Shown in pieces: positions 17,728 to 27,144 of a stretch of DNA of 64,000 nt. The DNA lies in assembly GCA_046328995.1 (NCBI GenBank), contig JAXLVN010000004.1, forward strand, positions 372,001 to 436,000. The letters run 5' to 3'. Made by a program: the position numbers and the translations under genes. This DNA comes from JADJXV01 sp046328995. GTDB lineage: Bacteria; Bacteroidota; Ignavibacteria; Kapaibacteriales; UBA961. Under the pieces are notes generated by a model. It saw only the letters and a program-made list of their open reading frames with translations, was not told the DNA's origin and did no database searches. The first letter of the stretch is position 1; each line of letters opens with the position of its first letter.

Positions 17728-18584
17728 CACCACATAACCATTACAGCCATTTCACGGCAAAAGAACGCGAGACATTATCATTCCCAGCACGACATTTATT
17801 CTATCATAATCTCTTGAAAGGAGATGTGCTGGACTTCGGCTGCGGCTACGGCAAAGACGTTGAATTGCTCCGCGCGAAAGGAATTCAGATAGAAGGATAT
17901 GACAAACATTATGCTCCCGATTATCCAACAAAAAAATATGATACCATCCTCTGCTTGTACGTGCTCAATGTGTTGCTGCCGGAAGAGCAAGCAAGCGTTC
18001 TCATGGAAATATCACAACTACTCAAGCCAACAGGCAAGGCCTACTTCGCCGTTCGGAGAGATATCCGTTATGAAGGATTCCGAATGCATAAAATCCACCA
18101 CAAACAGACCTATCAATGTACCGTAAAGCTTGTCTATACATCGATATTTTGTAATGAAAGCTGTGAAATGTATGAGTACATTCCTTACAACCAATTACTG
18201 AGAACATCGGAGTCCGATTGTCCATTCTGCATGCCCGATAAAACCCACGAACTCCTCGTCGAATCGGCTACCGCGTATGCGATATTCGATACGTATCCCG
18301 TAAGTGAAGGGCATGCACTCATTATTCCCAAAAAACACTGTGCCGACTATTTTGACCTCTCATTTAAAGAACAATCCGCATGCTGGTACATGGTCAACGC
18401 CGTCAAAGAAATTCTCCAAAAGCGCTTTGCGCCCGATGGCTTTACGATTGGGATAAATAACATGAAAGCAGCAGGGCAGACAGTGCCACATGTGCATGTC
18501 CATGTTATTCCAAGATATACAGGAGATGTGGAAGACCCGCGTGGAGGAGTGAGGGGAGTAATTCCGAGTAAACAGAAATATTAA
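17724..18584 (+). CDS. Fusion of SAM-dependent methyltransferase and HIT-family hydrolase
   Basis: Residues 1-155 form a class I methyltransferase: motif I DVLDFGCGYGKDVELL (35-50), the acidic residue of GYD (60), and a post-motif KYDTILCLYVLNVL (71-84). Residues ~160-286 form a HIT domain: CPFC (166-169, a probable zinc site), EGHALIIPKKH, and the histidine triad HVHVHVIPR (His256, His258, His260). HIT proteins are nucleotide hydrolases or transferases acting on AMP-type bonds. No DNA-methyltransferase catalytic motif (DPPY, PCQ) is evident, so the methyl acceptor is open. The start overlaps the HNH stop by 4 nt. The fusion of these two activities next to a nuclease is the odd part of this operon. 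Confidence 0.88.
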   Translation: MTPHNHYSHFTAKERETLSFPARHLFYHNLLKGDVLDFGCGYGKDVELLRAKGIQIEGYDKHYAPDYPTKKYDTILCLYVLNVLLPEEQASVLMEISQLLKPTGKAYFAVRRDIRYEGFRMHKIHHKQTYQCTVKLVYTSIFCNESCEMYEYIPYNQLLRTSESDCPFCMPDKTHELLVESATAYAIFDTYPVSEGHALIIPKKHCADYFDLSFKEQSACWYMVNAVKEILQKRFAPDGFTIGINNMKAAGQTVPHVHVHVIPRYTGDVEDPRGGVRGVIPSKQKY

Positions 18585-18596
18585 TGAGGTGACTAC

Positions 18597-18791
18597 ATGA
18601 ACAATAGAATTCAAAACTATATCAATGCAATTCGCGCTTTGGAAGCAGATAGTGCATCATTTCGTAAAAACTCATGAGAGTATAGGCAGCGCTCGCGCTA
18701 TGGCGTGTCCACATCCGATATTCAAGACAAAGTAAGTGATAGTGAACGTATGAAAGTGCAATTAGCAAATCTTTTACTCAAAGAGAAATAG
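18597..18791 (+). pseudogene. Small ORF interrupted by an in-frame TGA
   Basis: ATG at 18597 lies 12 nt after the preceding stop, behind GAGGTGAC. The frame gives 26 codons, a TGA at 18675-18677, and then 37 more open codons to TAG at 18789. The second part (SDIQDKVSDSERMKVQLANL) looks helical and charged like a real protein tail. It is either a decayed fourth gene of the HNH operon or a 26-residue peptide followed by non-coding sequence. Confidence 0.42.
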
Positions 18792-18803
18792 GTCAACTTC
18801 CCG

Positions 18804-19004
18804 TTAATCGACAACAAATGAGAGCGGAATTTCCGTGGTTAGAGTGAATTTTTCATATCCTCGATGGGTATCTAACTCAGTTGTGTAGCGTACTATTACA
18901 CGTTCGTACCTAATCTCCATCACTTCCCCTCGGTATTGAAGATAACTATCAAGATACGGTACTTTAAATGCGATGGAATCGCCAATGGACAGTATTTTGT
19001 TCAT
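18804..19004 (-). CDS. Small hypothetical protein, possible beta-barrel
   Basis: This 66-residue product, starting MNKILSIGDSIAFKVP, has alternating strands (GEVMEIRYERVIVRYTTEL, EKFTLTTEIPLSFVV), like a small KOW/SH3-like barrel. There is no signal peptide. It sits convergent to the HNH/HIT operon and has no co-directional neighbour. I do not recognise a family. The amino-acid makeup looks real, but the length leaves doubt. Confidence 0.5.
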   Translation of the reverse strand: MNKILSIGDSIAFKVPYLDSYLQYRGEVMEIRYERVIVRYTTELDTHRGYEKFTLTTEIPLSFVVD

Positions 19005-19769
19005 AATGGTTCTCGTTTCTTCGTAGTAAGTGCCAATAATAGTATATTCTTGCTGCGGTAGGGATAGGATGCAAATATTCTACTCGTTCAAAACGTACTT
19101 CTATCAATACGATATCTCAGCAGGTCTTCGTGAATTGCAAGTTTGCATTGCAAAATTACAATTTATCAGCGAAGAAATAGGTGGCTGTATTCAAAAATAT
19201 ACGCTCATTGTTTCAGATCCATTCCTCCACACCCACCACTCCACCACCACCCGCCCCTGACATCTCCCCACAACACACATACCCTACTCTCATCTACACA
19301 CAAGCACACGCAAGCGTGTCGAAAAGAAGAAGTTTGCACGACATTTTACGGGGACATGTGGACGTCCGCTGGTCGTAACAGGACGGACAAGGTACGCAAG
19401 CGCAGAATACTCCTCCTGCACGATCGAACCCGGGATAACAAAGACTGCGCAAGACGATTTATAGAGACGAGGAGGCGTCGCGTCAGAACAATTGACGGGA
19501 CGGAAATAGTCAGCATACTATGCTGACGTGCGCATCGTATCTGTGAAAATTTCAAACGATGTACGGCAAGCGCAGACGCACCATCGCGTACTCCCGCACA
19601 CCCCTTCGCGAATGCCCGCTGATGCCCTGCGTCGATTCCGCAATGTCTCTTTTAAGCGCTTTAGGGGGCACGAAGTGCGTTCGTGGCGCCCGTAAAACGA
19701 TAGACACCTTCCGCAGAGTTCACTCGCAATGCCTCTGTACCTATCCTGCGCATCTCACGACTCCAAAAA
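19005..19769. other. Intergenic sequence without a convincing gene
   Basis: Frames of 60-130 codons exist on both strands but are rich in Arg, Cys and His with no family features, so I treat them as chance. The stretch 19340-19740 is CG-dinucleotide rich and unlike its surroundings. It leads into the repeat array at 19770. Confidence 0.45.
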
Positions 19770-20220
19770 ACGGTTTTACAAAACGCCGCGAACTTTTCAC
19801 AAAATAGGTATCACTGTTCACAAAACACCTGCGCAGTATCCACAAAATGCCGCGAACCATTCACAAAATAGGTATCACCTTTCACAAAACACCTGCGCTG
19901 TATCCACAAAACACCGCGAACCTTTCATAAAATAGGTATCACCTTTCACAAACACCTTCGCAGTATCCACAAAACACCGCGAATCTTTCACAAACTATTC
20001 TTTACTTTTCACAAACGAACAGCGCAGTATCCACAAACTATATTCTACCATTCACAAAACACCGCGCAGCATTCACAAAACACCGTACAACATTCATAAA
20101 ACACTTCCCACCTTTCACAAAATACCATTGCAGTATTCCCGAACCGGGTTTCAGCTTTCACAAAATACCATTGCCGTATCCCCAAACCGGATTTCAGCTT
20201 TCACAAGCTACTCTTCATTT
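19770..20220. repeat. Higher-order direct repeat array, ~64-bp unit made of three ~21-bp subunits
   Basis: From 19790 to 19980 the unit is TTTCACAAAATAGGTATCACC, then TTTCACAAAACACCTGCGCAG, then a ~22-bp subunit starting TATCCACAAAACACCGCGAA. CACAAAATAGGTATCAC recurs at about 19798, 19863 and (as CATAAAATAGG) 19927. To 20220 the copies decay, but each keeps a (T/A)TCACAAA or TCCACAAA core. At least four subunits contain GTATCCACA, one base from the DnaA box TTATCCACA. Units abut without unique spacers, so this is not CRISPR. Stops interrupt every long frame through the array, so it is probably non-coding. Confidence 0.8.
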
Positions 20221-20686
20221 TTCACCGCACGCCTTCATTGTTTTCAGATAATGCGGGGCAATTCGCGCCAAATGCCGTCTATTTCTTATAAATGCTGTAG
20301 AATTTCCACCAAAATCCTGTGCATGAACCGCCGAAAGCTGCACGATACCGATGAAATTTGGTTTTGGTATCAGTATTTCGCTATTTCGATCGAACTAATA
20401 GTATAGAGGAATTTCCTCAGAATGCGTATGCTTTGTATGGTAATCTCACGGTACATCATACCGTAGGGCGCGTTGCTTTTAGAGGAGGAGTGTGGCATAT
20501 CAGAAAGAGAATTTGTATGCTATGATTACTGCCGGAGAACAACGAGCGTCGGCATTCTGCAACCTCATGGCACCGGCTCTCGTACATGAATCGCATACAG
20601 ATTCTATGACTAGTGTTGACCTTCCCAATGACTGCGTAGTATGTAGTTGTAGGCATGGGACTTATCTTTTTGATTTTAGAACATCC

Positions 20687-22231
20687 ATGAAAACATCCGA
20701 TGACCTCTTCCGACTTGTGAAATCACTCTCACCGGCAGAAAAAAAGTATTGTAAACGAATGTTTAGCCGCCATACCACGAGTAGTTCGATTGAAAAAAAC
20801 GACTATGTGCAGCTCTTTGATATCGTCGATTCTATGTCAGCGTGGGATGAGGCGATTTTTAAGAAAAAAATTTCAAAGTACGGATTCGCTCCTCGAATAT
20901 CCGCCGTGAAAAATTACCTAATAAGTCTGCTTACCGAAGCGATGAGAAGCTATGCCATCGGCTCGACTGCGCAGCATCTGCTCCTTGAAATGCTCGCCGA
21001 CATCGCTATTTTCTGGAAACGTAATCTCAAAGACATGGCTCTCAAACTCATCCTGAAAGCGAAGGTTCTGGCCAGACAACACGAAGAGTGGGAGCTGGCT
21101 CTCAAGATTCAAAACTGGCATTTACTTGCTGCCGAATCGCAGCCGCATAAAAAAGCAGATGTACTTCTATTATTTGAAGAAAAACAATACCTGCTTGACC
21201 ACCTCAATAATGTAGATCACTACCGCATGCTCAATAGTGCAATTCATGAAATCTTTGCCCAAGGTGCAGTTACTTCAGAGCAAACAACCAGGGAACTCGC
21301 TGTAATTCTCAGTGACCCTCTTTTGTCAAGAGAGGAATGTGCTCTCTCGCATGCGGCCAAGCTCATCTTTCATGATATCCATATTATTAGCGAGAAGCTG
21401 ATTAAGAAGCAGCCGGAAACGACCATCTACCATACTCGCAGGCGCTTAGAGCTTCACTATGAGCGTCCGGATTTCATCACTGAAAAACCGCTGAGTTATA
21501 TAACGAGTGTACACAGACATGTACAACGTTGTATTATCTTTGGTCTCTTGGATGAAGCCGAGGATACACTCAAGAAATTTGATACTACAATTGTGCATAT
21601 TGCCGACAAGCTGTATGAGTCTTATCGTATTGAAGCTGCTATAATGAACATGAGTATGGAAGTGCTGCTAATACTTAATACAGGAAATCTACAGTATATT
21701 CATTCAAAACATTCCCGGTGGAAAAGGGGAATTGTTCTCTATCAAGAAGCAATGGAATTGCAATTCACTCGGGGACTCTGCTTCAATATAGCACTTCTGT
21801 TTTACTTTGCTCAGTCGTGGACTGATGCACTCTATTGGCTCACAAAGTCAATGGAATATAATTTGGAGGTCATTCCCGAAATCGTCGCAGCCGGTAAGAT
21901 GATGTCAATAATGGTCCATTATGAGCTTGGGAATTATTCACTCATTGAGTCGTTGGTACGATCGACATCGCGGTATCTTAAAAAACACAATTTCTTGGGA
22001 AGGTCCGAACAAAAAGTGCTCCTCTTTTTCAATCAACTCTCCAATACCGCAGAATTCACACCGCAATCTCCTGAACCGTTCCGTAAAATGCTTGCTTACC
22101 TTGAAAAACACTCTGAGGATACTCGTTTCAGCAGTATTGAGTTCTTTGATTTTCGGCTATGGCTTAGATCAAAAATAGAAGGTGTGCCCCTGACAGAGCT
22201 GTATCAACAGAAAGTACGAATCAAAGAATGA
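20687..22231 (+). CDS. Hypothetical helical-repeat protein
   Basis: The frame is open from 20492, but the first ~65 residues are low-quality. MKTSDDLFRLVKSLSPAEKKYCKRM, starting at 20687, looks like a real N-terminus and gives 514 residues. The protein is almost wholly helical, with pairs of amphipathic helices that suggest a TPR-like solenoid (for example AALKIQNWHLLAAES-type helices and FTRGLCFNIALLFYFAQSW). It has no signal peptide or membrane segment. The opening 'LF.L.KSL...EK.Y.K' recalls a lineage-expanded family of ~500-residue unknown proteins in Bacteroidota/Kapabacteria relatives; that link is from memory and unproven. It stands alone, next to the repeat array. Confidence 0.78.
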   Translation: MKTSDDLFRLVKSLSPAEKKYCKRMFSRHTTSSSIEKNDYVQLFDIVDSMSAWDEAIFKKKISKYGFAPRISAVKNYLISLLTEAMRSYAIGSTAQHLLLEMLADIAIFWKRNLKDMALKLILKAKVLARQHEEWELALKIQNWHLLAAESQPHKKADVLLLFEEKQYLLDHLNNVDHYRMLNSAIHEIFAQGAVTSEQTTRELAVILSDPLLSREECALSHAAKLIFHDIHIISEKLIKKQPETTIYHTRRRLELHYERPDFITEKPLSYITSVHRHVQRCIIFGLLDEAEDTLKKFDTTIVHIADKLYESYRIEAAIMNMSMEVLLILNTGNLQYIHSKHSRWKRGIVLYQEAMELQFTRGLCFNIALLFYFAQSWTDALYWLTKSMEYNLEVIPEIVAAGKMMSIMVHYELGNYSLIESLVRSTSRYLKKHNFLGRSEQKVLLFFNQLSNTAEFTPQSPEPFRKMLAYLEKHSEDTRFSSIEFFDFRLWLRSKIEGVPLTELYQQKVRIKE

Positions 22232-22447
22232 GAGCGACAGAGAGGGGGGAGGCAGATGTAAATGAAGTACGGAGAAGCATCTGAGTTGCTATCGAAGAAT
22301 GAAGCAATGATTTGTTTGGAACAGCCATCATAAGCGGTGATTTTTGCATCGTATGCTCATGATCATTCGTCTGAATGAGACGTTCAATACCCATCCAGAG
22401 GTATCGTACCTACCTTGATTTATCCACATAAATTTTTATAAAAACAG

Positions 22448-23125
22448 ATGAATACATACGACCGGTATTATCAAATAATCGCTTCCATTCATGGAATCCT
22501 CGGATTAGTAATTTTTGTAACGGGAGCAATGCAATTTCTTTTGAGAAAAGGAACAAAACTCCATAAAAATACAGGGTACATTCATTTTATATCATGGATT
22601 GGAATCCTAATTACTGGAGCGTATCTCGGTTCTATGGTGATAGTTGCAATTGTGCTTTTAGGATTTTATTTAAATATAACCGGTATCAGAGCTGCTATCA
22701 TAAAGAATAGGCCATATACCAGTACCGATAAAGTAATAGTAGCTGCGGCTGCCCTGATAGTACTATGCATGCTATGGACGGCTGTGATGTTAGTGTTAGA
22801 AGGAAAGTATGTCTTCGCAACGCTATCATTTTTTTTCTCTCTGTTATATTCCTTTGTGGTCGGAAGAGATGTTTTATTCTATTTATATAACAAAAAGACC
22901 GTATTTAAAACCAATTACGGCAACATGGGGTGGTATGTAAACCATTTAACACGTATGCAATTTTCATTTATAACTGCAGTCGGTGCATTTACGGCAGTAC
23001 AAAATATTTTTAATAATACGATACTTAATTTTACAGTACCGGCAGCGGTAGGATTTCTCATTATCAGGAAAAGCACTGCGTATTTGATACACAAATCCAA
23101 AATTGAATCACGACCAACGGAGTGA
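22448..23125 (+). CDS. Integral membrane protein, DUF2306-like
   Basis: This 225-residue protein has about seven hydrophobic segments. The first helices carry conserved-looking histidines (IIASIHGILGLVIFVTG, then GTKLHKNTGYIHFISW). A later WYVNHLTRMQFSFI segment also fits the DUF2306 pattern of His residues at membrane faces, as in heme-associated or transport-like membrane proteins. The exact function is unknown. A perfect DnaA-box sequence (TTATCCACA, 22420-22428) lies 20 nt upstream of the ATG. With only one such site there, chance is a fair explanation. Confidence 0.8.
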   Translation: MNTYDRYYQIIASIHGILGLVIFVTGAMQFLLRKGTKLHKNTGYIHFISWIGILITGAYLGSMVIVAIVLLGFYLNITGIRAAIIKNRPYTSTDKVIVAAAALIVLCMLWTAVMLVLEGKYVFATLSFFFSLLYSFVVGRDVLFYLYNKKTVFKTNYGNMGWYVNHLTRMQFSFITAVGAFTAVQNIFNNTILNFTVPAAVGFLIIRKSTAYLIHKSKIESRPTE

Positions 23126-23294
23126 ATGTCTCTCATGAGAAAATAAGCGTTTCTTCATCAGAGGTTTTTTAGTGCTCAAAATAGAACAAATTAACACTCT
23201 CGCCAGTATGAAGTTAGATTGATGATGTGTAACATGCATAAGCGTAAAGATAGAGCTGTGTACTCAGTTTCTGCACACTATCCCATAAAAATAG

Positions 23295-23567
23295 TTTGGT
23301 TCTCTGACAATTTTTGTGGTACCGAGTAATGAATGCCCAAAATTGTATGTTGCCACAGTCCCATGGGGACGATATAGTGGTAGAAAACGAGATTCTGATA
23401 TGCCACAAAGTCCCGTAGAGACGATATGTCAATTCTATAAGGTTCATTCCCTACAGGACTTACTCGTGCATTCGTCCTCATTCTCTACCGATATGTCATC
23501 GCTAACGCGATTGAGGAGGATGATGAGTCTGTAGCAATTCTACCACAAAAATTGTAAGAGAACCAAA
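23295..23567. repeat. MITE-like element with 27-bp terminal inverted repeats
   Basis: The ends are inverted repeats agreeing at 26 of 27 positions: 23295-23321, starting TTTGGTTCTCT, and 23541-23567, ending AGAGAACCAAA. The 219-bp centre holds GTCCC-type repeat pieces: GTCCCATGGGGACGATATAG near 23358, AGTCCCGTAGAGACGATATG near 23408, and CCGATATGTCATCGC near 23490. No transposase frame is present. The element at 577-862 has nearly the same ends and length. Confidence 0.75.
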
Positions 23568-24372
23568 TAGTTTCACTTCAATTATATAGTTGAACTATTT
23601 CCCAGAAGAGAACTCATTGAAAAATGTTTCTGATAATTCCACCAATATTCTCTGCTGTAGTAGGAGAAGCCGGTGTTCACGGCAAGAGGTAAAACCAACA
23701 TAACAACATCCCCCAACCGCTGGGTGAGTTCACCGGAAGGTTCGTTCTTCCCGAAATGCCTATCGACAAATTAAACACACGGCCCAATACCTTCCGGTTC
23801 CGCACTGACCGATTGAGTTATTCCGTATATTTTCGATAGCAGCAGACGACCTGCCTGCTCGAATAATAGCCATAATCATACAGCTTCCAATCGGTAGCGT
23901 TGCATTGTAAAATCTACCTCGTCAGTTCAGCAAATATGCATTGTATTTTGTGTTTAGCTTTCAGTAGATCATCATTGTAGTGGCATCTCTCCATCAGAAC
24001 ATTTCAGTTCGTATCGAAAAGAAGCCCATGTTGTGTACTTTTCTTAGTCTCCGGTGGAGCAGCCGTATCAAGTGAAGGTAAAGAGAATGATAAAAATGAT
24101 CGGAGTGTTTGGTAACGCAAGTATTAATAAACGGTTGTGGCGTTTTTTGAAGCCCGCACTGTGTAAGAGTTGCCCTTAGCTCAACATGATAAACATAGAA
24201 TAGAACCACTTTGAAAGTAGCAAATGGTGATCCTGACCATACCGTTTACCTTTCATCTGCAACCGAAGAATAGCACACAAATTCGTTGAACTTTCGTTGT
24301 ATGTTTTCAGAATTTCGCAGAAAAAAAGTGATACCATTATACGTTTCTTGAAATTTTCTGAAAGGCAGCACA
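23568..24372. other. Intergenic region with a possible short gene remnant
   Basis: No full gene is visible. A stop-free stretch at 23693-23839 reads PLGEFTGRFVLPEMPIDKLN and continues NTRPNTFRFRTDRLSYSVYF, which has a protein-like composition and may be a decayed fragment. It has no start codon of its own and stops on both sides. The rest shows nothing that I can assign. Confidence 0.35.
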
Positions 24373-26487
24373 ATGAAAAAAAGCATTTTTCTACGCATGA
24401 TCTTGATAGGAGTGATGATACTGTTATCAGGACAATTCCTTCGGCTCTTGGCACAGACTCCTCCCGTGGCATTGAACGGTCGGCTCAAGCTGGTCGGCAA
24501 TCAGCTCTGTAATGACAAGGGGATTCCTATTCAATTACGTGGGATAAGTTCACATGGCTTACAATGGTTCTGGCAGTGTTATTCGCAGTCTTCCCTACAA
24601 ACACTGACCACCGATTGGGGGATTGATGTCTTCCGGGCAGCGATGTATGTCGACGAAGGCGGCTATTTGAGCGATAAAACAACACTACAAAACAGGGTCG
24701 ATCAGATTGTCGATTGGACAGAAAAAGCAGGTATTTACTGTATAGTGGACTGGCATATTCTCAATCCCGGTAATCCGTATGAGCATGTTGGTGATGCAAA
24801 GGCATTTTTTGCCGGTATGGCACAAAAATATGCGGGGAAAAAGCATGTTATCTATGAAATCTGCAATGAACCCAACGGCGTTACTTGGGGTACAATCAAG
24901 GGGTACGCCGAGGAAGTAATACCTGTCATACGACAATACGACAATCAGGCGATTATTCTTGTCGGTACTCCCTCATGGAGCGGCACGCCCGGTGATGTGG
25001 TCTCTAGTCCGCTCACGGGAGCGACGGCGTATAATGTACTCTATACATTCCATTTTTATGCAGGATCGCATTACAGCCAAAATTACATCGATGGCGTTAT
25101 CAAGCAAATACCGCTCTTTGTATCGGAGTGGGGCACAAGTAATTACTCCGGCAATGGAGGCGACGACTACACGAACGCGCAAAATTGGATGAATCTCCTC
25201 GGAGGTGCAAATTCATCGGGCACAAAAGTTAGCTGGTGTAATTGGAGCTATTGCGATAAGTCGGAAACATCGGCATCGCTTACTCCCGGAGCATGTTCGT
25301 CGGGTAACTGGAATAGCACCTCCTTTACCGGATCTTGGGTGAAGAGCCATCTCCTGACGCCGACGGACAGTTGGGACGGCGGCAACTATCCACCGTCGAT
25401 TACCCTCACGTCACCTGCCGGCAATACAGTCTATACTGCACCGGCTACGGTGCAGTTGTCGGCTACTGCAACCGATGGTGATGGTACTGTGACGAGAGTC
25501 GAATTTTACAACGGAAACACCAAGATAGGCGAAGACTCGACGAGTCCGTATCAATTTACCTGGAAAAATATCGGCATTGGTACGTATTCGCTCACGGCAA
25601 GTGCAGTTGATAACAGCATGAATGTGCGTGTATCGGACGCTAAGACAATTACCGTCGTCGCCAATCAGCCGCCGACACTTACCATCACTTCCCCGACGAA
25701 CTTCGCACAGTTTACGGCACCGGCTTCGATTTCTATTGCAGCTACTGCAAGCGATCCCGACGGAGCAGTGGCAAAAGTAGAATTCTTCAACGGATCGACG
25801 AAGCTCTATGAATCGAGCAGCTCTCCGTATCAATACACATGGACAAATGTCGGAGTCGGCTCGTATTCCATTACCGTCAAAGCTACCGATACGATGGGTG
25901 AGTCGCTGTCGAGAACGATTACCGTTTCCGTCGATTCAGCAAACACCGGAGCCGATATGATCGGACCGGACATCGTCTGCAAAAATGACGTAAAAATCTT
26001 TGAACTCAACGCCAAGCACCGCACCAATGCCACAAATTATTCCTGGTGGTGCAATGGCTCGACACAATCAATCACACCCGTATCGGGGCAACCGTGGAAA
26101 TGTACCTATGATTTCGGAAATTGGTTCTCCGGCGGCTCTGTCTGCGTCGGTGTCAATTATTCTCAAAGCCCATGGTATAAACAAATTTGCAAAACGATCG
26201 CAGTATGCGATGCAAAAGGTGCGAAAATATCCATGCAAGAGATAGATGATGAAACGGTGGTATTTCCGAATCCTGCCACCAAGCAATTTATGCTCGTTGC
26301 CGATGAGGATATTAGCGGGATGAGTATTGTCGATATCGCCGGGAAAACGCAGACAGTTCTTGGTGCTATAACCAAAGGAACAGAGGTACAATTCGGTAAT
26401 TCTTTACCTGCAGGTGACTACTTCCTGACAATTACCTACAGGAAAAATGACCTGCATAAATCAATTCACCTGGTGAAATTGCCCTAA
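24373..26487 (+). CDS. GH5-family glycoside hydrolase (endoglucanase-like) with Ig domains and T9SS tail
   Basis: This secreted 704-residue enzyme is likely to cut beta-1,4-linked glucan or a related polysaccharide. A signal peptide (1-28) is followed by the GH5 (beta/alpha)8 barrel (~35-310). The proton donor Glu166 lies in YEICNEPNG, the nucleophile Glu252 in PLFVSEWGT, and the conserved RG at ~56 and DWH at ~126 are present. Two tandem bacterial Ig-like domains (~337-530) share the pattern VEFYNGNTKIGEDSTSPYQF / VEFFNGSTKLYESSSSPYQY. A PKD-like/unknown stretch with WCNGSTQSITPVSG follows. The end is a T9SS sorting domain (VFPNPATKQFMLV, SLPAGDYFLTITY). The neighbouring TlpA-type gene may not be functionally related. 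Confidence 0.93.
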   Translation: MKKSIFLRMILIGVMILLSGQFLRLLAQTPPVALNGRLKLVGNQLCNDKGIPIQLRGISSHGLQWFWQCYSQSSLQTLTTDWGIDVFRAAMYVDEGGYLSDKTTLQNRVDQIVDWTEKAGIYCIVDWHILNPGNPYEHVGDAKAFFAGMAQKYAGKKHVIYEICNEPNGVTWGTIKGYAEEVIPVIRQYDNQAIILVGTPSWSGTPGDVVSSPLTGATAYNVLYTFHFYAGSHYSQNYIDGVIKQIPLFVSEWGTSNYSGNGGDDYTNAQNWMNLLGGANSSGTKVSWCNWSYCDKSETSASLTPGACSSGNWNSTSFTGSWVKSHLLTPTDSWDGGNYPPSITLTSPAGNTVYTAPATVQLSATATDGDGTVTRVEFYNGNTKIGEDSTSPYQFTWKNIGIGTYSLTASAVDNSMNVRVSDAKTITVVANQPPTLTITSPTNFAQFTAPASISIAATASDPDGAVAKVEFFNGSTKLYESSSSPYQYTWTNVGVGSYSITVKATDTMGESLSRTITVSVDSANTGADMIGPDIVCKNDVKIFELNAKHRTNATNYSWWCNGSTQSITPVSGQPWKCTYDFGNWFSGGSVCVGVNYSQSPWYKQICKTIAVCDAKGAKISMQEIDDETVVFPNPATKQFMLVADEDISGMSIVDIAGKTQTVLGAITKGTEVQFGNSLPAGDYFLTITYRKNDLHKSIHLVKLP

Positions 26488-26589
26488 TGCATCATTGATA
26501 CTGTTCGATTCTTGGTGCCGTACCGATGAGTTGACCTGAGTATTCCCTATACCAAAATATATTTCAGAACTATACAGAAGAGTGACAAT

Positions 26590-27144
26590 ATGTTGTTACA
26601 GTATTTTCTCCGCAATTTCCGCCGACGAATTCTTGGTACCATGATGGTCATTGCACTCGCAATTACTCCTGCAGTTGCTCAGACGCCGCTCAAAGTTTAC
26701 ACTGTTACAACAGTAAACATTGGTAGCGGGAACAAAGCCGCCGATTTTACCTGGACGGAGGACGGTAAGACGGTCTCTCTTTCTGAAGTGGGTAAGAATA
26801 AAGTGGTGTTTTTGAATTTCTGGGCCACATGGTGCGCTCCCTGCCGCAAGGAAATACCTGATATTATAGAGCTTATGGCTGAGTTTCCGGAAACGGAATT
26901 CGTCGTCATTGGTATATCGGTCGATCGTGATGCAGATGTAGCAAAGACGGTCAGTAAATTCATGCGCGCCAAGAAAATACCGTATAGAGTACTTATCAGT
27001 AATGACAAGCTCCTTGAAGCATACGGAGGTATTTCGGATCTGCCGACGACCTTTATTTTAAACAGTGACGGCACTATTGCTGTCAAAATTCTCGGCGGAA
27101 AAACGAAAGAAGAATTCAAAGCCGCTATCAAAAAAGCCCGATGA
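26590..27144 (+). CDS. TlpA/ResA-like thioredoxin-family protein
   Basis: This exported 184-residue disulfide oxidoreductase has an N-terminal hydrophobic segment (residues ~14-30, VIALAITPAVAQ) that sends it to the periplasm. The active site is FWATWCAPC (Cys82, Cys85) with the usual downstream KEIPDI helix. The cis-Pro region is DLPTTFIL and the C-terminal strand GTIAVKILGG. It probably reduces disulfides in secreted or cytochrome-maturation clients. The redox partner is not in the window. It begins about 100 nt after the GH5 gene and has its own ATG. An internal start at residue 18 is possible. Confidence 0.9.
   Translation: MLLQYFLRNFRRRILGTMMVIALAITPAVAQTPLKVYTVTTVNIGSGNKAADFTWTEDGKTVSLSEVGKNKVVFLNFWATWCAPCRKEIPDIIELMAEFPETEFVVIGISVDRDADVAKTVSKFMRAKKIPYRVLISNDKLLEAYGGISDLPTTFILNSDGTIAVKILGGKTKEEFKAAIKKAR

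Noticed and set aside
19143..19526. 127-codon frame rich in Arg, His and Thr
   Set aside because: Composition is typical of chance frames in CG-rich non-coding DNA.
19770..20220. CRISPR array
   Set aside because: Subunits of ~21 bp abut one another in a fixed A-B-C order with no unique spacers, and no cas gene is near.
20492..20686. Longer start for the 514-residue helical protein
   Set aside because: The first ~65 residues are Cys/His-rich and unlike the helical body; ATG 20687 begins a natural N-terminus.
22420..22428. Single perfect DnaA box as an origin
   Set aside because: Only one site there; a lone 9-mer in 64 kb is well within chance.
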